From: Treponema sp.
Lineage (GTDB): Bacteria > Spirochaetota > Spirochaetia > Treponematales > Breznakiellaceae
Direction of reading: 5' to 3'
Assembly (NCBI GenBank): GCA_020216655.1
Contig: JAIWNU010000147.1
Span: 1 to 14,001 of the forward strand
DNA: 14,001 nt
Each line of letters begins with the position of its first letter. Position 1 is the stretch's first letter. Both the position numbers and the translations under genes were made by a program. Shown piece after piece: positions 13,500 through 14,001 of the stretch. A model generated the notes under the pieces. That model made no database searches. It had not been told where the DNA came from and saw only the letters and a program-made list of their open reading frames with translations.

Positions 13500-14001
13500 T
13501 GAATGAACGAAGTCTCCGTTTGCTTGAATTTGAAGAAATCCGCAGCCGCCTCGCAGATCGCTCACTCAGCGAAGAGGCCGCTCAGCTTATCAGATCAGAT
13601 CTTCCGCGGCTAAAGCCGGAGGATGTGGTATCCCTTAAAGAACAGGTGCAAGCAATCTGCCGTAAATATGGGCAGCCTGCGGAAGAACCAAGGCAGACCC
13701 TGCCGACTATTGGCCCCCTTTTAGAGAAACTGCGTATTGAGGGCCTGTCCCTCGATCTAGACGAAGCTTACGCCCTTGGGCTTTTCATCCAACGGGGGCG
13801 ATCCCTGCTCCAGTGGCTGAAAGGGGCCTCTGAAAGCGGAGGCTCCCAAACTCCAGAGAATAAGGACCCGCTTGCTCCGATACTCTCCGACATTCCCGAT
13901 TGCACCCAGGTTGAAACAGAAATATTTCGCATCGTTGATAAAAACGGTGAACTGCGGGACCTGCCTGAGCTTCGGGAAATCCGCAGCAAATTGCAGGGCC
14001 T
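13499..14001 (+). CDS. mutS2: MutS2 protein, N-terminal part (runs off the window)
   Basis: The frame from ATG 13499 stays open to the window end (167 codons). The start MNERSLRLLEFEEIRSRLA matches the MutS2 N-terminus (M-E--L--LEF-KI---L). Later TLPTIGPLLEKLRIEGLSLDLDEAY and ETEIFRIVDKNGELRDLPELREIR fit the MutS2 core domain (the I-R-ID--GEV-D-AS--L--IR block). MutS2 lacks mismatch-repair roles; it acts as an anti-recombination protein and, in Bacillus, splits collided ribosomes. Its ATPase and Smr nuclease domains would lie beyond the window. A purine stretch AGAAGAG (13484-13490) is 8 bases upstream. The TGATG overlap with rsgA indicates translational coupling. Confidence 0.88.
   Translation, partial: MNERSLRLLEFEEIRSRLADRSLSEEAAQLIRSDLPRLKPEDVVSLKEQVQAICRKYGQPAEEPRQTLPTIGPLLEKLRIEGLSLDLDEAYALGLFIQRGRSLLQWLKGASESGGSQTPENKDPLAPILSDIPDCTQVETEIFRIVDKNGELRDLPELREIRSKLQG

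Overview
The window looks like chromosomal DNA of a spirochaete, most likely Treponema or a close relative. The support is a cluster of lipoproteins paired with FadL/UPF0164-like outer-membrane barrels, moderate GC content and the gene families present. This is an inference from sequence reading only; no database search was possible. The DNA is almost fully coding. I see no prophage, insertion sequence, CRISPR array or recognisable defence island.

Layout. (1) Positions 1-1533 hold the tail of a TPR protein, followed after 3 bases by an MtaB-type tRNA methylthiotransferase. (2) Positions 1600-5744 form one apparent operon with two successive modules, each a lipoprotein followed by an outer-membrane beta-barrel. 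The first lipoprotein reading frame is broken near 1942-1964. (3) Positions 5797-5957 are a self-contained tRNA-Lys(UUU) unit with promoter and terminator. (4) Positions 5999-7388 hold a macro-domain protein on the plus strand facing a DUF167/UPF0235 gene and a probable degenerate 2H-phosphoesterase-like gene on the minus strand. (5) Positions 7452-9971 hold a possible nucleotidyltransferase-like protein and a large lipoprotein with an HExxH metallopeptidase signature. (6) Positions 9985-10080 contain three tandem 32-bp repeats between convergent genes. (7) Positions 10083-11379 (minus strand) encode a zinc-knuckle/pentapeptide-repeat protein and a metallo-beta-lactamase-fold hydrolase. (8) Positions 11456-14001 are a tightly overlapping plus-strand cluster: small zinc-ribbon protein, glutamate racemase (murI), ribosome GTPase (rsgA) and the start of mutS2.

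Functional links. MtaB makes ms2t6A37, and the window also encodes tRNA-Lys(UUU) with A37, its classical substrate. The lipoprotein/barrel pairs probably act at the outer membrane. The murI-rsgA-mutS2 cluster is housekeeping: cell-wall D-glutamate, 30S maturation, and recombination control or ribosome rescue. The features most worth a second look are the duplicated lipoprotein/barrel modules with one frameshifted lipoprotein, the HExxH lipoprotein, the zinc-knuckle pentapeptide protein coupled to a metallo-beta-lactamase with an altered metal motif, the macro/2H-like neighbourhood, and a divergent promoter pair with a palindrome over both -35 boxes.
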